Below are positions 18,663 through 27,034 of a DNA stretch of 38,080 nt, piece by piece; position 1 is the stretch's first letter, and each line of letters begins with the position of its first letter. Source of the DNA: Thermoplasmata archaeon. GTDB taxonomy: Archaea; Thermoplasmatota; Thermoplasmata; Thermoplasmatales; Thermoplasmataceae. The notes beneath the pieces were generated by a model that saw nothing but the letters and a program-made list of their open reading frames with translations, searched no databases and was not told the origin of the DNA. The stretch is from NCBI GenBank assembly GCA_021797055.1, contig JAKAAI010000009.1, positions 1-38,080 of the forward strand. Direction: 5' to 3'. A program made the position numbers and the translations under genes.

Positions 18663-18672
18663 AGTATATGTT
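18663..18672 (+). promoter_or_regulatory. TATA box of the thiolase gene
   Basis: AGTATATGTT is centred about 27 nt before ATG 18694. This supports that ATG rather than the ATG at 18673, which lies inside the spacer between the TATA and the start of transcription. Confidence 0.5.
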
Positions 18673-18693
18673 ATGCGATTCAATTTACCTGAA

Positions 18694-19857
18694 ATGAAAG
18701 ATGTCTACGTTATCTCTTACGCAAGAACACCCATCGGAAAATTCGGTGGCGCATTTCGAAATAAGAGAGCTGTTGAACTTGGAGCTGCTGCTATTAAGAA
18801 CGCAATCAGCAAGTCTGGAATAGATCCTGATATGGTCGAAGAGGTGATCATGGGAAATGTTTTGCAGGCCGGGAATGGACAGAATCCTGCTGGTCAGGCA
18901 TCTACTCTTGCTGGTCTTAAAAGCGGCACTTTGAAATATACTGTTAACGTTGTCTGCGCCTCCGGTATGCTTGCAATTGAGTCAGCTTCAAGAGAAATAT
19001 CCCTAAAAGAGCATCATATCATAGTTGCTGGTGGAATGGAAAGTATGTCAAACAGCCCTTTTCTGCTTCCTTCAGAACTAAGGTGGGGTGTCAAGCAGCT
19101 GTTCAGGAAGGATGAAAGTCTTAAGGACGCGATCCTTTCTGATGGCCTTCTGGATGCGTTCTACTATGAACATATGGGAGTTTCGGCTGATAGAACTGCT
19201 AGGAAATTTGGGATAACCAGAGAGATGGCTGATCAGTACTCATATGAAAGCAACTTGAGAGCTGAGGCGGCATGGAAAAATGGCATATTCAAAAAGGAGA
19301 CTTTTGATACGTTTGGCCTGAACAGCGATGAAGGGATCAGGTTATCAGATCCTGATGTGCTCGGAAAACTTAAACCTGCCTTCACTGATGGTGGTGTACT
19401 TACAGCAGGCAATTCCTCTCAGATTTCAGACGGTGCATCCGCTCTTCTGCTAGCGTCTGAAGAATTTGTGAACGATAACTCTGTCAAACCAATTGCTAAG
19501 ATTACAGGATACGAATCTTATTCCCTGGAACCAACAGATTTTGTTGAGACACCGATACCCTGCACCAGAAAATTTCTTGAAAAAACAGGTACCAAGATAG
19601 ATGATTATGATCTTGTCGAGCACAACGAGGCTTTCTCGATTGCTTCCATTCTTGTAAGAGAAAAGCTGGGAGTTGATCCGGAGAGATTCAATGTAAATGG
19701 AGGCGCTGTCGCAATTGGGCACCCCCTCGGAAACAGCGGGTCAAGGATAATTGTGACTCTTATAAACGCACTTATAAATAAAAAAATGAAAAAAGGGCTT
19801 GCCACGATTTGCCATGGCGGCGGAGGCGCACACACAATGGCAGTGGAAATTGTTTGA
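18694..19857 (+). CDS. thiolase (acetyl-CoA acetyltransferase)
   Basis: A 387-residue thiolase that makes or cleaves acetoacetyl-CoA or longer 3-ketoacyl-CoA. The N-terminus MKDVYVISYARTPIGKFGG is that of the family. The acylated Cys is in NVVCASGMLAIESA near residue 90. The C-terminal half has HNEAFSIA, GHPLGNSGSR and the second Cys in CHGGGGAH. It is of the AtoB/FadA type with both catalytic cysteines, unlike the archaeal mevalonate-pathway thiolase that is paired with HMG-CoA synthase and a DUF35 protein. The start is set by the TATA. An enoyl-CoA hydratase gene follows. Confidence 0.92.
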   Translation: MKDVYVISYARTPIGKFGGAFRNKRAVELGAAAIKNAISKSGIDPDMVEEVIMGNVLQAGNGQNPAGQASTLAGLKSGTLKYTVNVVCASGMLAIESASREISLKEHHIIVAGGMESMSNSPFLLPSELRWGVKQLFRKDESLKDAILSDGLLDAFYYEHMGVSADRTARKFGITREMADQYSYESNLRAEAAWKNGIFKKETFDTFGLNSDEGIRLSDPDVLGKLKPAFTDGGVLTAGNSSQISDGASALLLASEEFVNDNSVKPIAKITGYESYSLEPTDFVETPIPCTRKFLEKTGTKIDDYDLVEHNEAFSIASILVREKLGVDPERFNVNGGAVAIGHPLGNSGSRIIVTLINALINKKMKKGLATICHGGGGAHTMAVEIV

Positions 19858-19901
19858 GCAAATCCGGATCATATTATAAGTAAAATTGCCTTCCGGTATT
19901 T

Positions 19902-20645
19902 ATGGAATACAGGAACATTAAATGCGAATTGACGGATAATATTAGAATAATACAGATAGCAAGACCCTCTGAACTGAACCCACTTGATATTGAAACGCTG
20001 GAAGAAATTGAATCCTGCCTTAAAAGTGAGCCAAGGATTACAATAATTAGGGGGAGTTCAAGAGCCTTCTCCGCCGGAGCCGATATAAAAAATTTTAAAG
20101 GTCTTTCTCCTGAAGTTGCTTATTCCTTTGCACGGACAGGGCACAGGATATATAATTACATTGCGCACTATGATCTGCCTGTCATAGCTGCAATAAATGG
20201 ATATACTCTGGGTGGTGGTTTCGAGCTTTCGCTTGCCTGTGATTTCAGGATAGGTTCTCCGGATTCAAAGGTTGGATTGACGGAGCTCAACCTTGGCATT
20301 ATTCCTGGATGGGGCGGTACCCAGAGATTGAAGGCTCTTGTGGGAGAACAGTTTGCGTTGTACATGATTATGACATCCAGGGTACTGAATGCAGATGAAG
20401 CGCTTGCACATGGCATTCTACTGCAGAAGGCAGAGAATCCCGTAGAGGCTGCAGTTGAAATTGCTAAGACACTCAAGGAAAAATCCAGGAAGACTCTTAA
20501 ATTCGTTAAATCGCTTATCAGAACTGTTCCAGATGAGATGTTTGAAGAGGAGATGACCCTATTTGGTAGGTCCTTTGAAGGTAGCAATAGCTCTGAGGGA
20601 GTTGAGGCCTTCCTTCAAAAGAGAAAACCTGTCTTCAAAGAGTGA
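19902..20645 (+). CDS. enoyl-CoA hydratase/isomerase (crotonase)
   Basis: A 247-residue crotonase. The CoA/oxyanion segment is SAGADIKNF near residue 55, and the second oxyanion loop is INGYTLGGGFELSLACDFR near 105. Both catalytic Glu are present, in GGGFELS and LTELNLGIIPGWGGTQRL, which supports hydratase activity (2-enoyl-CoA to 3-hydroxyacyl-CoA). With the adjacent thiolase it could serve fatty or branched acyl-CoA breakdown. Acyl-CoA dehydrogenase and hydroxyacyl-CoA dehydrogenase are not in the window. It converges on the cysteine synthase gene with 2 nt between stops. Confidence 0.92.
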   Translation: MEYRNIKCELTDNIRIIQIARPSELNPLDIETLEEIESCLKSEPRITIIRGSSRAFSAGADIKNFKGLSPEVAYSFARTGHRIYNYIAHYDLPVIAAINGYTLGGGFELSLACDFRIGSPDSKVGLTELNLGIIPGWGGTQRLKALVGEQFALYMIMTSRVLNADEALAHGILLQKAENPVEAAVEIAKTLKEKSRKTLKFVKSLIRTVPDEMFEEEMTLFGRSFEGSNSSEGVEAFLQKRKPVFKE

Positions 20646-20647
20646 AA

Positions 20648-21667
20648 TCAATTAGTATAATACAACGTATTTGATGGGTCTTTTCTGAAGTATGCAGTGT
20701 ATTCTTCATACTCATCCTCTGTGAACAACTTTCTGTGGACATATGCTTCCCTGTATTTTTCAGCACTGTCTGGAAAGACGGTCAAAACCTTCGATCCTGG
20801 ATACTTCTCGGCAATCTTCACAGCCGAGAAATAATTTGCAGCAGAGGAGAGACCGGTAAACAGTTCAAGGTCGGTCATCTTTCTTAACATTTCTTCCGCG
20901 TCGCGATCATCAATGTCCATCCACTCATCTATAAGATTCATATTTTTTGATAAGATCTCTGGCGTTTTTGAGATGTTTAAATTCTTAAGACCCTGGATTT
21001 TATGGTAGGGTTTTGGCATAACTGCTATGACCCTGACTGTTGGGAAATTCTGTTTGAAATATTTCGCAAGTCCTGTAATAGTTCCACCTGTCCCGATGGA
21101 TATAACCACATGCGTAATGGAATCTCCAACAACTGATGTGACCTCTGGCCCTGTGGTATAATAATGCCCAAGTGTATTTGCTTCGTTTGAGTATTGATCG
21201 AAATTGACATACTTTCCGGGTTTCATTTCCATTTCTTTTTTAAGCATGCTGACGGCAGTATCAATGTTTATTGAACCATGTTTGCTTGCCTCATCAAATA
21301 CCTCGACCATTTCCTGCCCGGTCATCCTGATAGCATCTTTCGTTGCCTGACTGGATGCGTTCGGTACATAAATCCTGGCCCTGTAACCCACTTCTTTAGC
21401 TATGTTTGCAAGTGCTATACCAGTATTTCCAGAACTTGCCTCAATTATAGTTTTGTTTCGATCAAGAAGACCTTTCTTTATACCTGACGATATCATGAAG
21501 AAACCGGCTCTGTCCTTTATAGATCGATATTTGTTCCTGTATTCCATTTTGGCATAAATTACAGAGCTTCCCACTTCATGGTAATAAATTGGCGTTTTAC
21601 CGATGCCAAATCTGTATGCATCTTCAGCAACCTCTTGATATATCTCTATGGAATCGCATTTAGCCAT
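20648..21667 (-). CDS. PLP-dependent cysteine synthase-like enzyme (CysK/CBS family)
   Basis: A beta-family PLP enzyme of about 339 residues. The lysine that binds PLP is in YRSIKDRAGFFM. The substrate loop is EASSGNTGIALA, and the phosphate-binding loop is ISIGTGGTITGLA. It replaces the beta substituent of serine derivatives with sulfide; the substrate could be O-acetylserine, O-phosphoserine or serine with homocysteine. No CBS domains follow. The frame opens at TTG 21724, but ATG 21667 fits the family N-terminus. The AT-rich ATATATATT at 21726-21734 could be the TATA of a message with a leader of some 40 nt. Confidence 0.85.
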   Translation of the reverse strand: MAKCDSIEIYQEVAEDAYRFGIGKTPIYYHEVGSSVIYAKMEYRNKYRSIKDRAGFFMISSGIKKGLLDRNKTIIEASSGNTGIALANIAKEVGYRARIYVPNASSQATKDAIRMTGQEMVEVFDEASKHGSINIDTAVSMLKKEMEMKPGKYVNFDQYSNEANTLGHYYTTGPEVTSVVGDSITHVVISIGTGGTITGLAKYFKQNFPTVRVIAVMPKPYHKIQGLKNLNISKTPEILSKNMNLIDEWMDIDDRDAEEMLRKMTDLELFTGLSSAANYFSAVKIAEKYPGSKVLTVFPDSAEKYREAYVHRKLFTEDEYEEYTAYFRKDPSNTLYYTN

Positions 21668-21887
21668 TAACAGTTTATCCTGACGAGACAGAAAAACTTT
21701 GCCTGAACAAAAAGCGTGAAGCAATAATATATATTGGAATTACGGGGTCCAGTTTATCACATCAAAATACATGTTGCCTTTTCTATGCATCGATATTACG
21801 ATGTATAACCATTGCTGTCAGACAAAGCAAAAAATTATTGATACGTACCTATAATAGTTCATGTTTTTGATTCTGCAGTGTTATATA

Positions 21888-21912
21888 TCACAATATTTAT
21901 ATACTATTGTGA
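21888..21912 (+). promoter_or_regulatory. smc promoter with TATA inside a perfect inverted repeat
   Basis: TCACAATA (21888-21895) and TATTGTGA (21905-21912) are perfect 8-bp arms with a 9-bp spacer. The spacer TTTATATAC is itself the TATA element, so a dimeric protein bound to the arms would compete with TBP. Transcription would begin near 21926, giving smc a leader of about 30 nt with a Shine-Dalgarno sequence (AGGTGAT, 21948-21954), unlike the leaderless genes around it. Confidence 0.55.
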
Positions 21913-21956
21913 GTTATGATTCTTACGTTAAACGGCGTTTGTCAGACAGGTGATGC

Positions 21957-24900
21957 ATGTTAATTGAATCTGTGGAGCTCGATAATTTCAAGTCATTTGG
22001 TAATAAGAGAACTATCCTATTCAAGGACGGATTTACTGTAATAACTGGACCAAATGGTAGCGGCAAGAGCAATATTGGCGATGCGATGCTTTTTGTTTTA
22101 GGTATAAGGTCCTCGAAGGCAATAAGAGCTGATAGGCTACCAGATCTAATTCATAAGGTTCCACCGGAGAAGAAGCAGAAATCCTCTTGTTCAGTCTCCA
22201 TTGTTCTAGACTCAGAGAATCCAAATCTACCCGAATCGGAAAGGAAGACAAGGATTACGAGGGAGATATCAGTCGATGAAAACATGGAGTGCAAAAGCAC
22301 ATATTACATAAACGGTGCCAAAGCAAAACGTGGCGACGTTGAGACGATTCTTGACAATGCGCAGATCTATCTGGACGCTTATAGTTTTGTTCTTCAGGGC
22401 GACATAAACAATTTAGTTAAGATGACAGGCACTGAGAGAAGAAAACTTCTTGAATCTATAGCGGGAATAGAGAGTTATAACATACAGATTGAAAAGGCGC
22501 AGACTGACATAGATGGCATTGAGGAAAACCTCTCAAAAATACAGATCCTGATAGACGAGAATCAGAGAAGACTCGAACAGCTCTCAGTGGAGAAGAAGAA
22601 TGCTGAAAGATATAATGAGCTGAACGAAAAAATCGGGTCATATGAAGTTACACTACTGAACATAGATCTGATCAGTGTGAACCGAGAGCTGATGTCTTAT
22701 GGAAAAATACTGGACGAGATCAACAGCCAGCTCTTATCTCAGAGAAACAAAATAGCAGAGTTAAATGATAGTGTCAAAAAGAAGGAAGACGAGATAAGAT
22801 CCGTCGAGGCAGAAAAAAACAGATTTGGCGGAGAAGAACTTAAAAATGTCATTGAGAAAATAAAAAATTTAACGCTAGAAAAAGCAAAAGCTGAGATAAA
22901 TACTGAGAACCTTAAGGATGACATTAAATCGCTCTCTGACCGGATAGAGGAGATAAACCTTGAACTGGAATCAAGGAAAACCGAGAAAACCAGGATTGAA
23001 AAGGAATCTTTGGACCTAAAGAAGAAAATCAAAGAGACGGAAACAGGTTTAGAACAGTGTAATAAGAGATTATCGGAACTCAAGGCATCATCGGAAAATT
23101 CATCCAAGCTTTTTGCTGAATACAAGAAAGAAATGGATCGTCTTGATATTACGATAGCTGATCTAAATGCGTCGATTCTTCAAACAACACAGGAGGAGTC
23201 AGAAAACAGGGGAAAAAGGGAAAGCCTTGTTTCAGAACTGAGACATCTTGAATCCAGGGAATCGGACATTCTTCTGGAATATAACGATGCTAAATACAAG
23301 ATCGATGCAAATGAAAAGGAATCAACAGGCAGTAAGAAGGCATATGAAGAACTGAACCAGAAATATATTTCTCTCAGGAAGAGCGTAACAGAGGGGGACA
23401 GGCTGAAAGATGAACTCAACAGGCAACTTATCGAACTGACCAAGGAATATGAAAAACTGTCTGCATCTCTTTCCAGAACGAGCCAGTCTTCCAAAACTTA
23501 TTCGGCAATACTTGAAGCACGTGCCAACGGCGAAATAACCGGTGTCTACGGTCTCGTCAAGGATCTCATATCGTATGACACAAAGATGAAAATGGCGATT
23601 TCTGCAAGCGGCGGTGCAAGGTTAAATTCTGTTGTTGTCGAAGACGATGCTGTAGCTGAGCGGTGCCTTAACATATTAAAGAGAAAAAAGGCCGGCAAGC
23701 TGACTTTCCTGCCTATGAACAAGATGCTGACAGGAAGGCCTCGAGCGAAGGCAATAATGGTAAAAAACACCGGCGAAACTAACGGCTATGTTTTTGAAAA
23801 CGTCAGATATGATAAGAAATATGAAAATATTATCTGGTATACATTCCAGGACTGTATCATAGTGCCGGATACGACAGTTGCACGAAAGCACATGAGTGGT
23901 GTCCGTCTTGTTACAATGGACGGTGATATTTTCGAGGCAAGTGGTGCAATAACAGGCGGTTTCTCAGAGAAGAAGGATGAACAGAGTGAAACCAGATTTA
24001 CTGAAATTTCTGATCGAATGGCATCGATATCTTCTGAACTTGAAGCACTTAAAACAAAACTGGAACAGGAAAGAACAGAACTTGATGATATATCCACGAA
24101 GATTGCTACAAGCTCAAAGCAGATTGGTTCAGGTTCGTCACAAATTAGCATGTTCATAGAGATCAGGGATCGCTCAGGTAAGGAACTTGAAAATATCAGG
24201 AAAGAGATAAAGGAGATTCAGAATGCTATATCAGAGCAGGATCAAAAGATTCTTGAGGTACACAATAAACTGGATCAGTTTACTGATGATCTTAATAAAA
24301 AAACTGAAGAGAAGAACCACCTTAATAGAAAAATGGCAGAGATATCTCCCGAAATTATCAATGAACAGAATGAACTTGAAAGCAGGGCATCCATTCTTAG
24401 GTCAGAAAAAGAAGATCTATCCAGAAAAGATTTCTCGCTCATTTCGGATCTAAAGATATGCGATAATGACATAACCAATCTGATCGCAGAGAAAAATAAG
24501 GACACAAATGCGATCGTTTCAAAGAAACAAATGCTGCAATCTGGATTGAATGATATAAGATCACTTCAGGAAGAACTTGAAAAATACAGGATGCTTGAGG
24601 AACAATTGAATTCCAAGGCAAAGGAATTCAATAACCGTTTGCATAAGCTTGGCCTTGAAGTGCAGGCGCTCAAAGGCAACCTGGACACTGCTTCAGTCAT
24701 GATAACAACCCTTGAGGACAATAAACTGAGCACAAATCTGAGGATACAGAGCGCAAATGACAAGATACAGCAGCTTAATCAGCAGATACAAGAATCAAAA
24801 TACAAACCTATTAACACAGATCTTTCTGTAGCTGAGATTAAGAGAGAGCTCACTTCTCTTAGAAAGGAACTGGATAGCCTTGGTGCTGTTAACCAACTTG

Positions 24901-25493
24901 CAATAGCCGAATACGACGAGGTTAACTCCAGACTCAAGGAAATGCTGGAAAAGACATCCAAACTTAAGCTTGAAAAACATGTGCTTGAGGAGATGATGGA
25001 AGACCTGAATGGAAAGAAGAGGACTGTTTTCCTTGATCTGTATTATAAGATCAATGACACGATGAAGGATATATATGCTGTCCTCTCAGAGGGTGGAGAG
25101 GCAAGACTAGATCTATCTGACATGAATGATCCACTGAACTCTGATCTTTACATAAGGGCAAGGCCAAAGGGAAGCACTTTCAGTAAGATAGAGGCGTTGA
25201 GCGGCGGAGAAAAGAGCCTGACTGCAATATCTTTCATACTTGCAGTTCAGAGGATTAAGCCATCGCCTGTCTATTATCTGGACGAGATAGACATGTTTCT
25301 TGATGGCGCAAATGCTGAAAGAATAGGTAAAATGTTCAGCGAGAATGCCAAATACTCACAGGTTCTGATGGTATCCCTCAAGAAAGCCATGTTGAAATAT
25401 GCAGACAACCTTATTGGTGTTACAACGCTGGATGAGGAAAATACTGAGATTTATTCAAAGGATTTTGACAGCGACACAGAGGTGAAACCATGA
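21957..25493 (+). CDS. smc: chromosome segregation ATPase SMC
   Basis: A 1178-residue SMC protein, the core of the archaeal condensin. The order is as usual. N-terminal ATPase lobe with Walker A GPNGSGKSN near residue 34 and the Q-loop at FVLQGDINN near 144. Coiled coil from about 165 to 500. Hinge about 515-675, with ITGVYGLVKDLI and ending GDIFEASGAITGG. Return coil to about 1010. C-terminal lobe with signature ALSGGEKSLTA near 1080 and Walker B VYYLDEIDMFLD near 1105. It overlaps scpA by 4 nt. It has a Shine-Dalgarno sequence and an unusual palindromic promoter. Confidence 0.97.
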   Translation: MLIESVELDNFKSFGNKRTILFKDGFTVITGPNGSGKSNIGDAMLFVLGIRSSKAIRADRLPDLIHKVPPEKKQKSSCSVSIVLDSENPNLPESERKTRITREISVDENMECKSTYYINGAKAKRGDVETILDNAQIYLDAYSFVLQGDINNLVKMTGTERRKLLESIAGIESYNIQIEKAQTDIDGIEENLSKIQILIDENQRRLEQLSVEKKNAERYNELNEKIGSYEVTLLNIDLISVNRELMSYGKILDEINSQLLSQRNKIAELNDSVKKKEDEIRSVEAEKNRFGGEELKNVIEKIKNLTLEKAKAEINTENLKDDIKSLSDRIEEINLELESRKTEKTRIEKESLDLKKKIKETETGLEQCNKRLSELKASSENSSKLFAEYKKEMDRLDITIADLNASILQTTQEESENRGKRESLVSELRHLESRESDILLEYNDAKYKIDANEKESTGSKKAYEELNQKYISLRKSVTEGDRLKDELNRQLIELTKEYEKLSASLSRTSQSSKTYSAILEARANGEITGVYGLVKDLISYDTKMKMAISASGGARLNSVVVEDDAVAERCLNILKRKKAGKLTFLPMNKMLTGRPRAKAIMVKNTGETNGYVFENVRYDKKYENIIWYTFQDCIIVPDTTVARKHMSGVRLVTMDGDIFEASGAITGGFSEKKDEQSETRFTEISDRMASISSELEALKTKLEQERTELDDISTKIATSSKQIGSGSSQISMFIEIRDRSGKELENIRKEIKEIQNAISEQDQKILEVHNKLDQFTDDLNKKTEEKNHLNRKMAEISPEIINEQNELESRASILRSEKEDLSRKDFSLISDLKICDNDITNLIAEKNKDTNAIVSKKQMLQSGLNDIRSLQEELEKYRMLEEQLNSKAKEFNNRLHKLGLEVQALKGNLDTASVMITTLEDNKLSTNLRIQSANDKIQQLNQQIQESKYKPINTDLSVAEIKRELTSLRKELDSLGAVNQLAIAEYDEVNSRLKEMLEKTSKLKLEKHVLEEMMEDLNGKKRTVFLDLYYKINDTMKDIYAVLSEGGEARLDLSDMNDPLNSDLYIRARPKGSTFSKIEALSGGEKSLTAISFILAVQRIKPSPVYYLDEIDMFLDGANAERIGKMFSENAKYSQVLMVSLKKAMLKYADNLIGVTTLDEENTEIYSKDFDSDTEVKP

Positions 25494-26263
25494 AGGTGGA
25501 AGAAATATTACAGAGCATAACTGCTCAGGGAAGAATGCTTGAGCTGGATACGGGAATATACTACAGAATATTAAACAAGGAACAGAAGCATCCAAATGGA
25601 AATGAATTCATATGGGTTGTATCTGAAATAGTTGCAAGATGCGAAAGCGGACAGATGGATCCATGGGACATAGATCTCATGTCACTGACACAGCTATTCG
25701 CAGGGTCGATTGACAACAAATCGCCCAATTTCTCAATAGCTGGCAGATTCATAGCCGAATCATGGAGGTTCCTTCTTGAAAAATCAAAGAATATTCTTTA
25801 TATGCCAGAGCAGGAAGAGGAGATATCGGACGACATTGAATCTCCTTTTTTTGAAAATTTACCATATATTGAGACAATAGACGTAAAACCAAGAATATAC
25901 CATCCTGAGAAGAGGAAAATAATGCTTCTTGAGGTTCTTGAAAGTGTCAGGACATTTTATCAGAGACCATCATATGTTCGCAATAAAATAACTGAGGAAC
26001 CATTACCGGAAAGCTCCATAGAGGAAATTATAGTTGAGCTTAACGCGGAGGAACCGGAAGCAGAGAAACTGAAGATACTAAAGCAGATTGTCGAATGTGA
26101 TGGCGACATTCCAATGGAGGATATATGGGGAAATACAAGATCTGAAAAATCCTCATTCTTTGCATATTCCTTATTCCTTGCCAAAGAGCGGAGAATCAGG
26201 CTCATTCAGGAACAAGATTACGGAAGGATTCTGATTCAACTCATGGAAGACCCCAATGCCTGA
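25490..26263 (+). CDS. scpA: segregation and condensation protein ScpA (kleisin)
   Basis: A 257-residue kleisin that bridges the SMC heads. The N-terminal domain has IVARCESGQMDPWDIDLMSL near residue 48, the family's best landmark, then an acidic middle (EQEEEISDDIESP). The C-terminal winged helix covers about 185-250 and has DIWGNTRSEKSSFFAYSLFL near 215. It overlaps smc (ATGA) and overlaps the next gene by 8 nt. No scpB gene follows; its place is taken by the two nuclease-like genes. Confidence 0.93.
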   Translation: MKVEEILQSITAQGRMLELDTGIYYRILNKEQKHPNGNEFIWVVSEIVARCESGQMDPWDIDLMSLTQLFAGSIDNKSPNFSIAGRFIAESWRFLLEKSKNILYMPEQEEEISDDIESPFFENLPYIETIDVKPRIYHPEKRKIMLLEVLESVRTFYQRPSYVRNKITEEPLPESSIEEIIVELNAEEPEAEKLKILKQIVECDGDIPMEDIWGNTRSEKSSFFAYSLFLAKERRIRLIQEQDYGRILIQLMEDPNA

Positions 26264-26504
26264 AAAGGATGTCAGTGCATCAGAAATTGCTGAATACGCA
26301 TTCTGCAGCACCGCCTGGTACATGGACAAGGAGGGTTACAGGAGATCCGGGTACGCAAACTCCAGGATGACAACAGGAAGAATAATGCACAGGAGATTGG
26401 AAACAAAAGTCCGGAGGTCAAAGTTTGGGACCAGGGCCTATCTCATTGTTGCAATAGCAATTGCAGTTGTGATACTGACATATCTGATGGAGGTCTATCA
26501 GTGA
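26256..26504 (+). CDS. Cas4/RecB-like nuclease, N-terminal half, with membrane helix
   Basis: An 82-residue protein that looks like the first third of a Cas4-type (PD-(D/E)XK, RecB-like) nuclease. SASEIAEYAFCSTAWYM (residues 7-23) carries the first Fe-S Cys (Cys17), and TGRIMHRRLE (40-49) has the motif I His (His45). After that comes a basic stretch and a hydrophobic helix (about 60-80) that ends the protein. The rest of the nuclease is in the next gene, in another frame, beginning with a second membrane helix. Stop and start overlap as GTGA, the pattern of normal coupled genes rather than of a random frameshift. It overlaps scpA by 8 nt, so it belongs to the smc operon. The nuclease identity rests on both halves together. 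Confidence 0.72.
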   Translation: MPEKDVSASEIAEYAFCSTAWYMDKEGYRRSGYANSRMTTGRIMHRRLETKVRRSKFGTRAYLIVAIAIAVVILTYLMEVYQ

Positions 26505-27016
26505 TACAGTTTTATGTCGTCCTATTGCTTGTATTGCTTTTTGCAGTAGCAGTTCTTTTGTCCTACAGATCTTTCAGGACAGGAGCTAGATATTCAATTC
26601 CAAAGGGAACGCAGATATACGGTGATCTTGTATCAGAGGGACAGACTTTACGGTCAAACAGATATGCACTGACAGGAAAACCTGACAAGGTTGTTCTTTC
26701 CGGAAGACAGGTCATACCTTATGAATTCAAATCAACAGACTCAGAGAGACCAAGGGAAGGACACATGCTGCAGATGGGGGCCTATTTCATAATTTTGGAG
26801 GAACTGTATCCGGATAAGAAGATACCTTACGGAATCCTAAGGTATAGAAATATGTCATTCAGGATAGATAACACACCGAGAATCAAAAGTGCTGCACTTG
26901 AGGTGGCCAATCAGATCCGGAACAATTTTGGGATACCAACAAGGAACCATCACTCATCGGGAAGATGCTTCAAGTGCTCCTTCAGGGACAGCTGCGTGCA
27001 AAGCTTAATTAGGTGA
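26501..27016 (+). CDS. Cas4/RecB-like nuclease, C-terminal half, with membrane helix
   Basis: A 171-residue protein. A hydrophobic helix (residues 3-22) is followed by the catalytic core of a Cas4/RecB nuclease: the motif II Asp in TGKPDKVVLS (Asp62), motif III EFK in IPYEFKSTD (Glu75, Lys77), the QMGAY motif (Gln91, Tyr95), and a C-terminal cluster C-x2-C-x5-C (Cys156, 159, 165) that with Cys17 of the upstream gene would hold an Fe-S cluster. The start is GTG in a GTGA overlap with the upstream stop. Function by family: DNA end resection or single-strand exonuclease. The membrane helices are unusual. The substrate and the link to SMC-ScpA are inferred from the operon only. No cas genes or CRISPR array are near, so a CRISPR role is unlikely. 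Confidence 0.75.
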   Translation: MIQFYVVLLLVLLFAVAVLLSYRSFRTGARYSIPKGTQIYGDLVSEGQTLRSNRYALTGKPDKVVLSGRQVIPYEFKSTDSERPREGHMLQMGAYFIILEELYPDKKIPYGILRYRNMSFRIDNTPRIKSAALEVANQIRNNFGIPTRNHHSSGRCFKCSFRDSCVQSLIR

Positions 27017-27028
27017 TTCTCCAATCAC
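27013..27028 (+). promoter_or_regulatory. perfect hairpin before tyrS
   Basis: GTGATT-CTCC-AATCAC is a perfect 6-bp stem with a 4-nt loop, beginning in the stop region of the nuclease gene and ending 6 nt before the tyrS ATG. The left arm contains the GGTGATT that would serve as a Shine-Dalgarno sequence, so folding would hide it. It could tune tyrS translation. Confidence 0.35.
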
Positions 27029-27034
27029 GCAAAA

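Noticed and set aside
21784..21812. Imperfect repeat GCATCG...CGATGT between the cysteine synthase gene and smc
   Set aside because: Short arms with a mismatch, and no alignment with a promoter; not distinguishable from chance in AT-rich DNA.
22739..23494. Minus-strand Ser/Leu-rich frames inside smc
   Set aside because: They are the antisense of Lys/Glu-rich coiled-coil coding sequence and have no starts or promoters of their own.
26256..27016. CRISPR-Cas locus suggested by the Cas4-like genes
   Set aside because: No repeat array, cas1, cas2 or effector gene occurs in the window, and the genes are embedded in the smc operon. Cas4-like nucleases also exist outside CRISPR systems.
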